Notes: generated by a model not told the origin, from the sequence alone. A stretch of 14,307 bases of DNA from Duodenibacillus intestinigallinarum (GCA_019117105.1 DXAH01000021.1:1-14307); one strand, 5' to 3'; numbered from the stretch's first letter, positions 7,125 through 13,776 are shown. Numbers and translations: made by a program.

Positions 7125-8802
7125 ATCGCGTGAGCGACCTTGCAAACTCCGTTTGTGACATCAGTTGCAAGAGCCCGCTGTTTATCTGATCGGGTTGGTG
7201 AACCAACACGTGGTTTCTGGCCGCTTCGCTGTTGTTAATGCCGATAGACATTAATGCGAATTCAACACCGGCGGCTTTGAGTTTTTCCTGCATACTCTGC
7301 GCGTATTGCGTATTGAACCGTCCGTCGGTGATGATGACCAGAAGCTTATTGCGTGCTCGCGACAGCTTGAAGGAATCCAATCCCCAGCGCATGGCTTCCT
7401 GTATCGGCGTAGCGCCATAGGCGTCGACATGAGGCAGCTTGTGTTCAAATGAAGCAAGCGTTTCCTTGGTGTCTTTGAGAAGTGCAATATGGTCGTTGTC
7501 GAGCCCAGGAAAGAGGGCTACGCGCGAGGCCGTACCTTTGATGCGATCCACGGCGCGCACCAGAGCGTTGACGGCGGCTTTGGCAAGTGTCATCGTCAAG
7601 ACGCCCATCGATCCCGAGCGATCGAGCAACACGCAGATTTCGGCGTTCACGCTTTTGCCCGTGGCAGCCACTTCAAAGAGTCGGTGATCGGAACAGGCCA
7701 TGGCATCGACCCAATCGTCGCGCAGATCGCTTCCGGATTTGTGAAATCCATAGTCGGCAAAATAATCCTTGGTTTTAAGAAGTTGCGAGAATTTCTGCGT
7801 GAGGCTGCCGAGGTTCTTTTGAAGTTCTTGAAACTGACGAATGAATTCGCGTCGAAGCCCGCAGTCCCGGAGCTTCGAGGAGTCCGACGGCCAACGGTTC
7901 AATCTGTAGGAGGATTCCGGTTCGACGTCGCAAATGCCGGCGCCTACGGTGTCCGCAGTGGTCAGCAACTGTGCTCGTCGCATCCGGTATTGCGTTGCCG
8001 GCGCACTGCTCATGGGCTGTTCGAAAAGCTTTTCGATGAATTCAGCCGGATTGTTTTCAGATGTGTTTTGCGCTACGTGCGACTCAAAGAGGTTTGCCGT
8101 TTTTCCTGTTTCCGGTTCTCCGGTCGGTGTCTGCTGAAGGTTTTGTTCGTCTTTGAACCGCGTCAGGATCTTGAAAAGTTTGTGCGCGATCTTCAGACAG
8201 TCGCCGGTGGATTTTGCTTGATCGACCTTCAAGGACTCCTTGAGCAAGGCTCGTCGGATTGATTTGGGCATCGGTCGGACAAGATCGCGGGTTTGAGACA
8301 GATTGCGCAGTGCCCAACGGTAACCGGCGTGCGCCATTAGTTCGCAGTGAAGCCAAGTCACGACGCATTCGATGGGAGCCGATGTGAATTTCTGCGGCGT
8401 GACTGCCCTCAAGGTGCCGTCGGCTTCTCGGTAGTCGGCAAGCTTTTCTCGCCAGATTCTGTAGGCGGGAGATTTTTCTTCTCCGAGACGATCAATGCGG
8501 ACGTCTTCTACGACGTTCAAGAGTCGGTGAATGAGGTTGTGAACTGATTGACCTTTTTCAAAGTCGGTGTGCTCGACGTGCATCATCTCGTGGATGCCGT
8601 GGCCGAGCGCCAGCGTTTCGAAACAGTCGGCTAAAAGGGTGTGTTCGCCGAGCCAAACAGTCTTGCCGTCAGTTGACGGGAAGTGAGAAAACTGGAACTG
8701 GGTGTCGCCTGAACCGGCGAAACTGCGCAGAAAAGCGCAGACGGCCTTTCGGCGGGAGGAGGGGGAAAACTGATCGGACACGGTGAGGATCTCGGTAGCC
8801 AT
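7123..8802 (-). CDS. CobT-like VWA-domain protein with HEXXH motif
   Basis: Function unknown; 559 residues. The C-terminal half is a von Willebrand A domain with a complete metal-ion-dependent adhesion site: DRSGS at 394-398, the threonine of GATPIQEA at about 465 and the aspartate of IITDG at about 493. This resembles the CobT subunit of aerobic cobaltochelatase and related phage and bacterial VWA proteins that partner an AAA+ (CobS/MoxR-like) ATPase. The N-terminal part carries GIHEMMHVEHTDF, an HEXXH motif (H71, E72, H75), followed 24 residues later by NVVEDVRIDR (E99), the spacing of a gluzincin-type zinc site. The middle region (about 220-275) is polar. No ATPase or cobalamin gene lies nearby, so a cobaltochelatase role is not supported. 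I chose the ATG at 8802; a TTG at 8817 would add five residues. Neither has a strong ribosome binding site. It is convergent to the purA block and divergent from the sensor kinase. Confidence 0.83.
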   Translation of the reverse strand: MATEILTVSDQFSPSSRRKAVCAFLRSFAGSGDTQFQFSHFPSTDGKTVWLGEHTLLADCFETLALGHGIHEMMHVEHTDFEKGQSVHNLIHRLLNVVEDVRIDRLGEEKSPAYRIWREKLADYREADGTLRAVTPQKFTSAPIECVVTWLHCELMAHAGYRWALRNLSQTRDLVRPMPKSIRRALLKESLKVDQAKSTGDCLKIAHKLFKILTRFKDEQNLQQTPTGEPETGKTANLFESHVAQNTSENNPAEFIEKLFEQPMSSAPATQYRMRRAQLLTTADTVGAGICDVEPESSYRLNRWPSDSSKLRDCGLRREFIRQFQELQKNLGSLTQKFSQLLKTKDYFADYGFHKSGSDLRDDWVDAMACSDHRLFEVAATGKSVNAEICVLLDRSGSMGVLTMTLAKAAVNALVRAVDRIKGTASRVALFPGLDNDHIALLKDTKETLASFEHKLPHVDAYGATPIQEAMRWGLDSFKLSRARNKLLVIITDGRFNTQYAQSMQEKLKAAGVEFALMSIGINNSEAARNHVLVHQPDQINSGLLQLMSQTEFARSLTR

Positions 8803-8868
8803 ATCGGGTTCTCGCAATCGGTAAAAGTCTCTCGAATGTGACGCGCTCTAGCATCGTCAACGTCGGCC

Positions 8869-8899
8869 ATATTAACAGACTGACGGCTGATGTTGTCAA
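8869..8899 (-). promoter_or_regulatory. sigma-70-like promoter of the CobT-like gene
   Basis: Read on the - strand, a perfect -35 TTGACA (8899-8894) is followed by TGTTAATAT (8877-8869). This can be read as an extended -10 (TG, one base, TAATAT) with a 19-base spacer, or as GTTAAT with a 17-base spacer. It lies about 65 bp before the ATG at 8802. Confidence 0.55.
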
Positions 8900-8943
8900 G
8901 ACGAGATGCAAATCAACGATGAAATACGAGAGTAGAAAGGAAT

Positions 8944-8961
8944 ATATAAAAGCTTATATAT
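8944..8961. repeat. imperfect 18-bp palindrome centred on AAGCTT
   Basis: ATATAAAAGCTTATATAT is self-complementary except for one A/A pair flanking the central AAGCTT. It lies between the two divergent genes, upstream of both candidate promoters, and could be an operator. Its AT richness means some self-complementarity is expected by chance. Confidence 0.35.
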
Positions 8962-9024
8962 GACTTAATATAGGTACCGAAGAAACAAGAAAACTACTGT
9001 GGTTACATGGAAAATTAATGCTGA

Positions 9025-9053
9025 ATAACAGCTCATATCCAACCTGTAATAAT
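9025..9053 (+). promoter_or_regulatory. possible promoter of the sensor kinase gene
   Basis: ATAACA (9025-9030; four of six against TTGACA) and AATAAT (9048-9053; five of six against TATAAT) are 17 bases apart. A competing -10 is TACAAT at 9091-9096, which has no good -35 and would need an activator. Which one is used cannot be decided from sequence. Confidence 0.3.
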
Positions 9054-9075
9054 GACATGAAACAAACCAAACTTG

Positions 9076-9096
9076 TTCGTTCCGATTCGTTACAAT
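9076..9096 (+). promoter_or_regulatory. TTCGTT direct repeat next to a TACAAT -10-like element
   Basis: TTCGTT occurs at 9076-9081 and 9086-9091, exactly ten bases (about one helical turn) apart, and the second copy runs into TACAAT (9091-9096). Tandem half-sites one turn apart beside a -10 without a -35 are what an activator-dependent promoter can look like. This is inference only. Confidence 0.3.
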
Positions 9097-9169
9097 GGAC
9101 TGTGTTGCAGGCGTTTTTCGCGAGGTTGACGCTCGCATTCTTTTGCTAACTTTCCCGAAGTCCTCTGTC

Positions 9170-10972
9170 ATGCAGATCAAACAGATTTTGGTGTCGGTTT
9201 GTTCATTCTGTTTTCTGTCGATCACGATGTCATCTTATGCGGCCGGGACCTCCCCCGAAATTGATACGCGACCGCTACTTCGTATCGGTTACATTGAGAG
9301 CAGTTTTTCGCCGTTCGAACGCAAAGGATTTCAGGATACGTTCGAGTACCTGCAGCGAGAACTTCCGCAGTACCGAATTCGGATTCAGAACTATCTCGTC
9401 AGAGATCTTGAGAGAGGCGTAAGAAACAACGAGTTCGAATTTTTCATCGGAGCTTCCGGCTTCTATCGCCGAGTTTTCCGTCGCGGGCTGAAGGATTTGG
9501 CAACGATGACGACGCCGATGGCCCCCGATCCCAACGAGGCGGTCGGCACAGTTTTCATGGTGCCCAACGATTCACCGATCAAAACCGTTGCTGACATGCG
9601 AGGCAAGCGTGCAGCTGCGAACTTCGAGCGCGGGTTTTCCGGCGTGTATGTTCCGTTGGGAGAAGTGGCCGCTCAGGGGTATGATCCTGACAATTTTTTC
9701 AATGAGATCGTGGCAGCGGGCTCGCCGATGAAAAAACTGCTGCTTGCCGTCCAAGATGGCCGAGCGGAAATTGCTTTGGCGCGTGCCTGCACGGTTGAGG
9801 AACTGAAGCAAACAGAGCCGGAGCTGGTGGCGCAGTTCCGACCGATTGGACTCAAGGCCAACGATGGGCAATTTGCCTGTCTGCGTTCAACGGATCTCTA
9901 TCCGAACTGGACGTTTGTGGCAACGACAATGGCGCCGTGGCAGGCCAGCCGAGACTTTACTGTAGCTTTGCTGTCGATGCCGCCCACGAAAGACGGTGTT
10001 GCCTGGGGCGTGGCTTCGGATTTTTTAAAGGCCGACGAATTGTACAAAACACTCAGGGCCGGTCCATACGCCTATTTGCGAATCCAGTCTGTCGGCGACT
10101 TTCTGCAGAAATACTGGCCTTTCATTGTGCTGTTTCTGATGGCTGTTGTGGGCATGATGTGGCACGGCCGAAGAGTCAGCCACCTGGTCGATGTACGCAC
10201 CCGTGAGCTGCGACAGTCCATCCAAAAAGAAAAGGACGCCATGCAGGAAGTGCAGAGTACCAAAGAGCGACTGTCGCAATTTGAACGCGTCAGCGTCATC
10301 GGCGCCATGTCAAGTTTGCTGGCGCATGAGATCAACGGCCCGGTGTCGGCAATCTCCAATAGTTGTAATGCATTGGACCGGTATCTGCAGGACGATGACC
10401 AACATAGTCCGCTTATCGACAAGACCGTGCAACTGGTGCTCAGACAATGCGAGCGCATTACTTCAATCGTCACTCAGGTTCGGCGCTATGCAAGGCACGA
10501 GGATCTGGCAAGAGAACCGATTGAACTCGGCTCGGCTCTTGAGAAGATCGTTTCGGTGATGCAGATGCGGTACCGTAAAGTGAAATTTGAGCTGCGTCGC
10601 CCGCCCGAGGACGTTTCGATTTGCTGGAATCCGTTGGAGTTTGAGCTTTGCTTGACTAACGTAATGAAAAACGGCGCTGAAGCCTGCCAGGTACAAAACG
10701 AGGCGAAAGTCCGAGTCGTGCTGACGCGGCATGAGTACACTGCTGAAATTGCCGTGCTGGATAATGGACAGACTGACGCAAAGACGCTGGAAAACGCATC
10801 CGTACCGTTGCGTTCGGGCAAAAAATCCGGTTTGGGACTCGGTCTTTTGATCGTGAGAACACTTATTGAGCGCGCTTCGGGTAATTTTTCAATCGTGCGG
10901 GAAGCCGGACATACGGTGGCACGCATTCGACTGCCTTTGACGGAGACAAACAATGGCGCAGATGCCGGTTAA
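9170..10972 (+). CDS. TtrS-like membrane sensor histidine kinase with PhnD-like periplasmic domain
   Basis: Sensor kinase of 600 residues. A signal peptide (about 1-24, ending SSYAA) leads to a periplasmic domain at about 37-295 that resembles the phosphonate-binding PhnD family (LRIGYIESSFSPF, then MRGKRAAANFERGFSGVYVP and a DGRAEIALARACT segment). One membrane helix follows (about 315-331), then a coiled-coil linker, the dimerisation/phosphoacceptor region with AHEINGPVSAISN (His386), and an ATPase domain with N-box TNVMKNGAEA, a D-box (LDNGQTDA) missing the usual second glycine, and G-box SGLGLGLLIV. This is the TtrS architecture; TtrS senses tetrathionate, but the ligand here is unknown. 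The ATG at 9170 is chosen because it begins the signal peptide; an upstream in-frame ATG at 9095 would place 25 extra residues before it. The regulator gene overlaps its 3' end by 20 bp. Confidence 0.88.
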   Translation: MQIKQILVSVCSFCFLSITMSSYAAGTSPEIDTRPLLRIGYIESSFSPFERKGFQDTFEYLQRELPQYRIRIQNYLVRDLERGVRNNEFEFFIGASGFYRRVFRRGLKDLATMTTPMAPDPNEAVGTVFMVPNDSPIKTVADMRGKRAAANFERGFSGVYVPLGEVAAQGYDPDNFFNEIVAAGSPMKKLLLAVQDGRAEIALARACTVEELKQTEPELVAQFRPIGLKANDGQFACLRSTDLYPNWTFVATTMAPWQASRDFTVALLSMPPTKDGVAWGVASDFLKADELYKTLRAGPYAYLRIQSVGDFLQKYWPFIVLFLMAVVGMMWHGRRVSHLVDVRTRELRQSIQKEKDAMQEVQSTKERLSQFERVSVIGAMSSLLAHEINGPVSAISNSCNALDRYLQDDDQHSPLIDKTVQLVLRQCERITSIVTQVRRYARHEDLAREPIELGSALEKIVSVMQMRYRKVKFELRRPPEDVSICWNPLEFELCLTNVMKNGAEACQVQNEAKVRVVLTRHEYTAEIAVLDNGQTDAKTLENASVPLRSGKKSGLGLGLLIVRTLIERASGNFSIVREAGHTVARIRLPLTETNNGADAG

Positions 10973-11579
10973 ACCTCTGATTCGTTTGGTCGATGACGAA
11001 GTCGATCAGCTTGCCGCTCTGGAAATGCTTTTGGTCGGGCAGGGCTGGGATGTTGCTGCTTATACCGGTGCAAAAGAATTTCTGACGAGCGACATGCCTT
11101 CGCGTCCGGGATGCCTGATTCTCGATGTCCGCATGCCCGGTATATCGGGATTGGAACTGCAGGACGAGATGAATCGCCGCGAGTATCCCTTGCCAATCAT
11201 TTTTCTTACGGGGCACGGCGACATCGAGATGGCGGTACACACTGTTCGGGAAGGCGCCCGCGACTTTCTCCAGAAACCTGTGGATCCGGAAAAATTGTTC
11301 AAAACCGTTGCCTGGGTTGTGCAGGAAGACTGCGACAGACGGGCTATGCCGATTGACGAAGCGCAGTGGAAACAACGCTACGCTTTGCTGACGGAACGCG
11401 AGCGCGATGTCATTCTTTTGGTCGCCAAAGGCAAACTCAATCGTCAGATCGCCTTGAAACTCGGCATCAGCGAACGTACGGTTCAGGTCCATCGTCTCGG
11501 CGCATATCGCAAACTCGATGTGCACAACGTCGCTTCGCTGGCTCCTCTTACGGTTCTGTTGGAACGCGGCGTTTTGTAG
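10953..11579 (+). CDS. FixJ/TtrR-like response regulator (receiver plus LuxR-type HTH)
   Basis: A 208-residue DNA-binding regulator, the likely partner of the kinase encoded immediately upstream. The receiver domain (about 8-122) has the acidic pair D14-D15, phosphoacceptor D58 in LILDVRMPG, T86 in FLTGHGD and K108 in QKPV, so it should be phosphorylatable. The LuxR/FixJ-type helix-turn-helix lies at about 145-205 (LTERERDVILLVAKG, then ISERTVQVHRLGAYRKL). The ATG has GGAG seven bases upstream and overlaps the kinase gene by 20 bp, which implies translational coupling and a 1:1 pair. Its target is probably the convergent cytochrome-flavoprotein operon, as TtrR-type regulators usually control the reductase beside them. 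That is inference from position. Confidence 0.92.
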   Translation: MAQMPVKPLIRLVDDEVDQLAALEMLLVGQGWDVAAYTGAKEFLTSDMPSRPGCLILDVRMPGISGLELQDEMNRREYPLPIIFLTGHGDIEMAVHTVREGARDFLQKPVDPEKLFKTVAWVVQEDCDRRAMPIDEAQWKQRYALLTERERDVILLVAKGKLNRQIALKLGISERTVQVHRLGAYRKLDVHNVASLAPLTVLLERGVL

Positions 11580-11590
11580 GATTCGGCGGT

Positions 11591-11633
11591 AAAGAAATCG
11601 GGCGCTCTGCCCGCATGGAAGCAGAGCACCCGA
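11591..11633 (-). terminator. terminator hairpin between the regulator and flavoprotein genes
   Basis: TCGGG-C-GCTCTGC (11598-11610) pairs with GCAGAGC-A-CCCGA (11621-11633): 12 bp with one C/A mismatch around a 10-base loop. On the - strand the stem is followed by TTTCTTT (11597-11591), so it best terminates the flavoprotein operon. On the + strand no T-tract follows, but the stem would still lie just after the regulator stop codon. Confidence 0.75.
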
Positions 11634-11657
11634 AGGCTCACAGGAGAGGAGAGTAAC

Positions 11658-13238
11658 TTAGGCCCAGGGCTTTTCGGCGGCTGCCGCGCGACCAGCAATG
11701 CGGCCGAACACGATGCATTCGGCGTTGTTGGTGGCGCCCTGGTAGATGGAGCCCCACATTGAGCCGAGTTCGCCGGCAGCGTATAGACGAGCGATAGGCT
11801 TGTCCTGCGGATCCATCACCTGTCCGCGCACGTTCTTCTTCGGGCCGCCCTGTGTGTTGAGCATGGTCGGATAAAGAGCAACGGCGTAGTAGGGACCGGC
11901 ACCGAGCGGTTCGGAAACGATGGGAGCTTCACGACCGGCAAAAGCGGTCTTGCCCTTGGGATCGCGCTTTAGGATACGACCGAATTCGGTGTCTTTGCCG
12001 TTGTTGATGTCCTTGTTCCAACGTGCCACAGTGGCTTCGAGTGTTTCGCCCGGAACGTTGATCTTCTTAGCGAGTTCCTTGAGCGAGTCGGCCTTGATCA
12101 GCACGCCGCTTTCGATTTCGGCGGAGTTGTCCTTCGACCACTTGTAGTTTTCGCGGTTCAGAGCGTAGCCCGAGGTGGCGCCGCCGCAGATGGGGCCTGC
12201 CTTGCGGGCCTTTTCGTCCATGATCAGGTAGCACGGAATGCGCGGGTAACGGTGACGGATCGGATCCATCTGGTTGACCGCGTACAGGCAGGTGTGGTTA
12301 TCGAGGCCCTTTTCATTGACGAATCGCTTGCCGTCCTGGTCGACCCAGATGTGAGAAGGAGCCAGGATGTTGAGCTGCACAGCGGACTTCAGACCGGGGA
12401 CTTTCATACCGACCGGGCACGAATAGGAGGTCATGTGCCAGAGACGCGCGCCCATGGTTTGAGCCATGCGCAGACCGTCGCCGGTGTTACCGGGCGAGCC
12501 CAGACCCTGGATGTCCTTGCCGAGCGCGTAGGTTCGCAGACTTTGTTTATCGTATTCGTAACCGCCGGTCGTGAGGATCACGGCGCGGTTGGCACGGATG
12601 TTGATTCTCTTGCCGTTACTCTGAGCGACGACGCCAACGACTTCGCCGTTGCGGCGAATGATTTCGAGTGCGGGCGTTTCGTACATGACATCAATCTTGC
12701 GGACTTCTTCAACAGCATAGCGGTACTGATCAAAGAGCATATCGCCGCCGCGCTTCTTGCCGCGAATACGGTACTTGTCGATTGTGTCGGAACCAGGCAG
12801 CGATTTGAAGCCGGCGTGACCGTAGATCATCAGTTTGGTATCGGGTTTCAAACCGATGATGAAGTCCTTGACCCCCATGATTTCTTTGCAGAAGGTTTTG
12901 ACGAGTTCATCGTCTTTTTCGCTGTCGGCGAATTCAAACGTTGCACTTAGGTACTTATAGGCCTCATCGGCGTTCTTCGGCACCATGAAGCCGCCGGATG
13001 ACACGGCCGTGTTGCCGCCGCCCTGGGGCAGCTTTTCAAGAATCAAGACCTTGGCGCCCGCATCGTGCGCTTCAATGGCGGCACAGGCACCGGCACCGCC
13101 GTAACCGAGAATGACGACGTCGGCCGTCTTGTCGAACTTGATCTTGGAGCTGTATTCCACGGCGTGAACGCCCGCGACGGGAGCGGTGACGGCAGCGGCC
13201 AAGCCGGCTTTTAGGAAGCTTCTGCGGTTAAATGTCAT
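11658..13238 (-). CDS. Tat-exported FAD-binding reductase of the fumarate reductase flavoprotein family
   Basis: A 526-residue flavoprotein, probably a periplasmic terminal reductase for an unidentified organic electron acceptor. The N-terminus is a twin-arginine signal (NRRSFLK at 4-10, hydrophobic stretch, VHAVE). The FAD-binding Rossmann fold is VVILGYGGAGACAA at 41-54 with an acidic strand end (LILEK), then GGGNTAVSSGG at 73-83. Further family features are VILTTGGYEYD (220-230), GKRFVNE (303-309), LNTQGG (460-465) and a C-terminal FAD segment, LYAAGELGSMWGSIYQGATN. Residues that make fumarate reductases active (His in HHTMGG, Arg in the segment after RFVNE, Arg near the C-terminus) are not seen at the matching places, so fumarate is unlikely. 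It follows the tetraheme cytochrome gene by 33 bp, with AGGAG seven bases before the ATG. The heme domain that is fused in Shewanella flavocytochrome c is here a separate gene. Confidence 0.88.
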   Translation of the reverse strand: MTFNRRSFLKAGLAAAVTAPVAGVHAVEYSSKIKFDKTADVVILGYGGAGACAAIEAHDAGAKVLILEKLPQGGGNTAVSSGGFMVPKNADEAYKYLSATFEFADSEKDDELVKTFCKEIMGVKDFIIGLKPDTKLMIYGHAGFKSLPGSDTIDKYRIRGKKRGGDMLFDQYRYAVEEVRKIDVMYETPALEIIRRNGEVVGVVAQSNGKRINIRANRAVILTTGGYEYDKQSLRTYALGKDIQGLGSPGNTGDGLRMAQTMGARLWHMTSYSCPVGMKVPGLKSAVQLNILAPSHIWVDQDGKRFVNEKGLDNHTCLYAVNQMDPIRHRYPRIPCYLIMDEKARKAGPICGGATSGYALNRENYKWSKDNSAEIESGVLIKADSLKELAKKINVPGETLEATVARWNKDINNGKDTEFGRILKRDPKGKTAFAGREAPIVSEPLGAGPYYAVALYPTMLNTQGGPKKNVRGQVMDPQDKPIARLYAAGELGSMWGSIYQGATNNAECIVFGRIAGRAAAAEKPWA

Positions 13239-13245
13239 TTTTGTT

Positions 13246-13250
13246 CTCCT
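13246..13250 (-). promoter_or_regulatory. ribosome binding site of the flavoprotein gene
   Basis: AGGAG on the - strand, seven bases before the ATG at 13238, within the 33-bp gap after the cytochrome gene. It supports this start, which puts the twin-arginine motif right at the N-terminus. Confidence 0.75.
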
Positions 13251-13271
13251 AGAGGAAATGAAAGATCGGCT

Positions 13272-13613
13272 TTACGGAACCTTGATGTCGGTGAATTCGT
13301 GGCAGTTGTCGCATACAAGGCGAGGTTGCTTGTGGCCGGAATGGCATTCGGAACATTCCGGTTCACCCATGTGGGTGGCGTGCGGATTGATGTCGCTCTC
13401 GTCGGTTTTTTTGGCGAGATTTTCATAGCTGCCGCCGTGGCAGGCCAGACACTGCGTCATGGTCGGTTTGTCGTTGGGCGACTTCACGTGGCAGCTCGTG
13501 CAAGCTACGCCTCGCTTGGCGTGGCGTTCTGCCAGCATCGCGTTGTCAGCCGCGTTGGCGACGGCTGTCACGAGTAGCAGGCCTGTGCAAAGAACGGAAA
13601 GAAGAGAGTGCAT
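13272..13613 (-). CDS. small periplasmic tetraheme cytochrome c
   Basis: A 113-residue exported multiheme cytochrome. A signal peptide (about 1-21, ending AVANA) is followed by four CXXCH heme sites: CTSCH (38-42), CLACH (55-59), CSECH (87-91) and CDNCH (101-105). Besides the four motif histidines the mature protein has exactly four others (H31, H78, H81, H94), the number needed for bis-histidine ligation of all four hemes, as in the heme domain of Shewanella flavocytochrome c3 and small tetraheme cytochromes. It most likely carries electrons from a membrane quinol dehydrogenase (none in the window) to the flavoprotein encoded 33 bp downstream. The ATG has AGGAG six bases upstream. Codons and spacing indicate one operon with the flavoprotein gene. 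Confidence 0.92.
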   Translation of the reverse strand: MHSLLSVLCTGLLLVTAVANAADNAMLAERHAKRGVACTSCHVKSPNDKPTMTQCLACHGGSYENLAKKTDESDINPHATHMGEPECSECHSGHKQPRLVCDNCHEFTDIKVP

Positions 13614-13615
13614 TT

Positions 13616-13676
13616 GAATCTCCTGGAGGTTTTTGCGTCAGCTTTCAGCTGCGCTGCTTTTTGTTTCAGGAGAATC
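13616..13676 (-). promoter_or_regulatory. inverted repeat that can pair with the cytochrome ribosome binding site
   Basis: On the - strand, GATTCTCCTG (13676-13667) is complementary to CAGGAGATTC (13625-13616) in nine of ten positions. The second arm contains the AGGAG ribosome binding site (13624-13620) of the cytochrome gene. The 41-base interval holds a compact hairpin (13635-13654: CAGCT/AGCTG around a three-base loop, extended by GCG/CGC with one bulged base). If transcription starts upstream of 13676, the leader could fold to hide the ribosome binding site. Confidence 0.5.
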
Positions 13677-13690
13677 TTCCCGCAATGCGT

Positions 13691-13700
13691 TACTTAAGTA
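13691..13700. promoter_or_regulatory. 10-bp perfect palindrome TACTTAAGTA, candidate regulator site
   Basis: TACTTAAGTA is its own reverse complement and lies about 80 bp before the cytochrome start, where an activator of that operon could bind. Sites of NarL/FixJ-family regulators often contain TAC-type half-sites, so the neighbouring response regulator is a candidate. Neither binding nor an exact promoter can be shown here; no clear -35/-10 pair was found for the operon. Confidence 0.4.
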
Positions 13701-13776
13701 GCTTGCTTGAAGTCAGACAATGCTCGCTTTTTGGAAAAATCATTAGAAAACAACAGACTGCGTGAGCGCACGAATG

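Larger units (their letters stand above)
8803..9169. other. divergent AT-rich intergenic region
   Basis: About 367 bp between the CobT-like gene (-) and the sensor kinase (+). The part from about 8890 to 9100 is clearly richer in A and T than the flanking genes. It contains a promoter-like pair facing the CobT-like gene, an 18-bp imperfect palindrome (8944-8961), weak promoter-like sequences facing the kinase, a TTCGTT direct repeat and a small hairpin (GCGAG 9120-9124, CTCGC 9132-9136). No convincing protein or RNA gene is seen in it. Confidence 0.7.

Noticed and set aside
7489..8262. 257-residue open frame on the + strand inside the CobT-like gene
   Set aside because: The opposite strand encodes a protein with a full VWA motif set; this frame shows no domain and no start signal.
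7123..8802. Assignment as cobaltochelatase subunit CobT
   Set aside because: Similarity is limited to the VWA domain style; no CobS, CobN or other cobalamin genes are in the window.
9095..9169. Upstream ATG extending the sensor kinase by 25 residues
   Set aside because: The extension would precede an otherwise well-formed signal peptide starting at 9170 and overlaps a TACAAT promoter-like element; not fully excluded.
9170..11579. Naming the two-component pair as ttrS/ttrR
   Set aside because: Architecture matches, but no tetrathionate reductase genes are present and the adjacent reductase is a flavoprotein, so the ligand is probably different.
12252..12950. 232-residue open frame on the + strand inside the flavoprotein gene
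   Set aside because: Antisense to conserved FAD-protein motifs; composition is that of a shadow frame.
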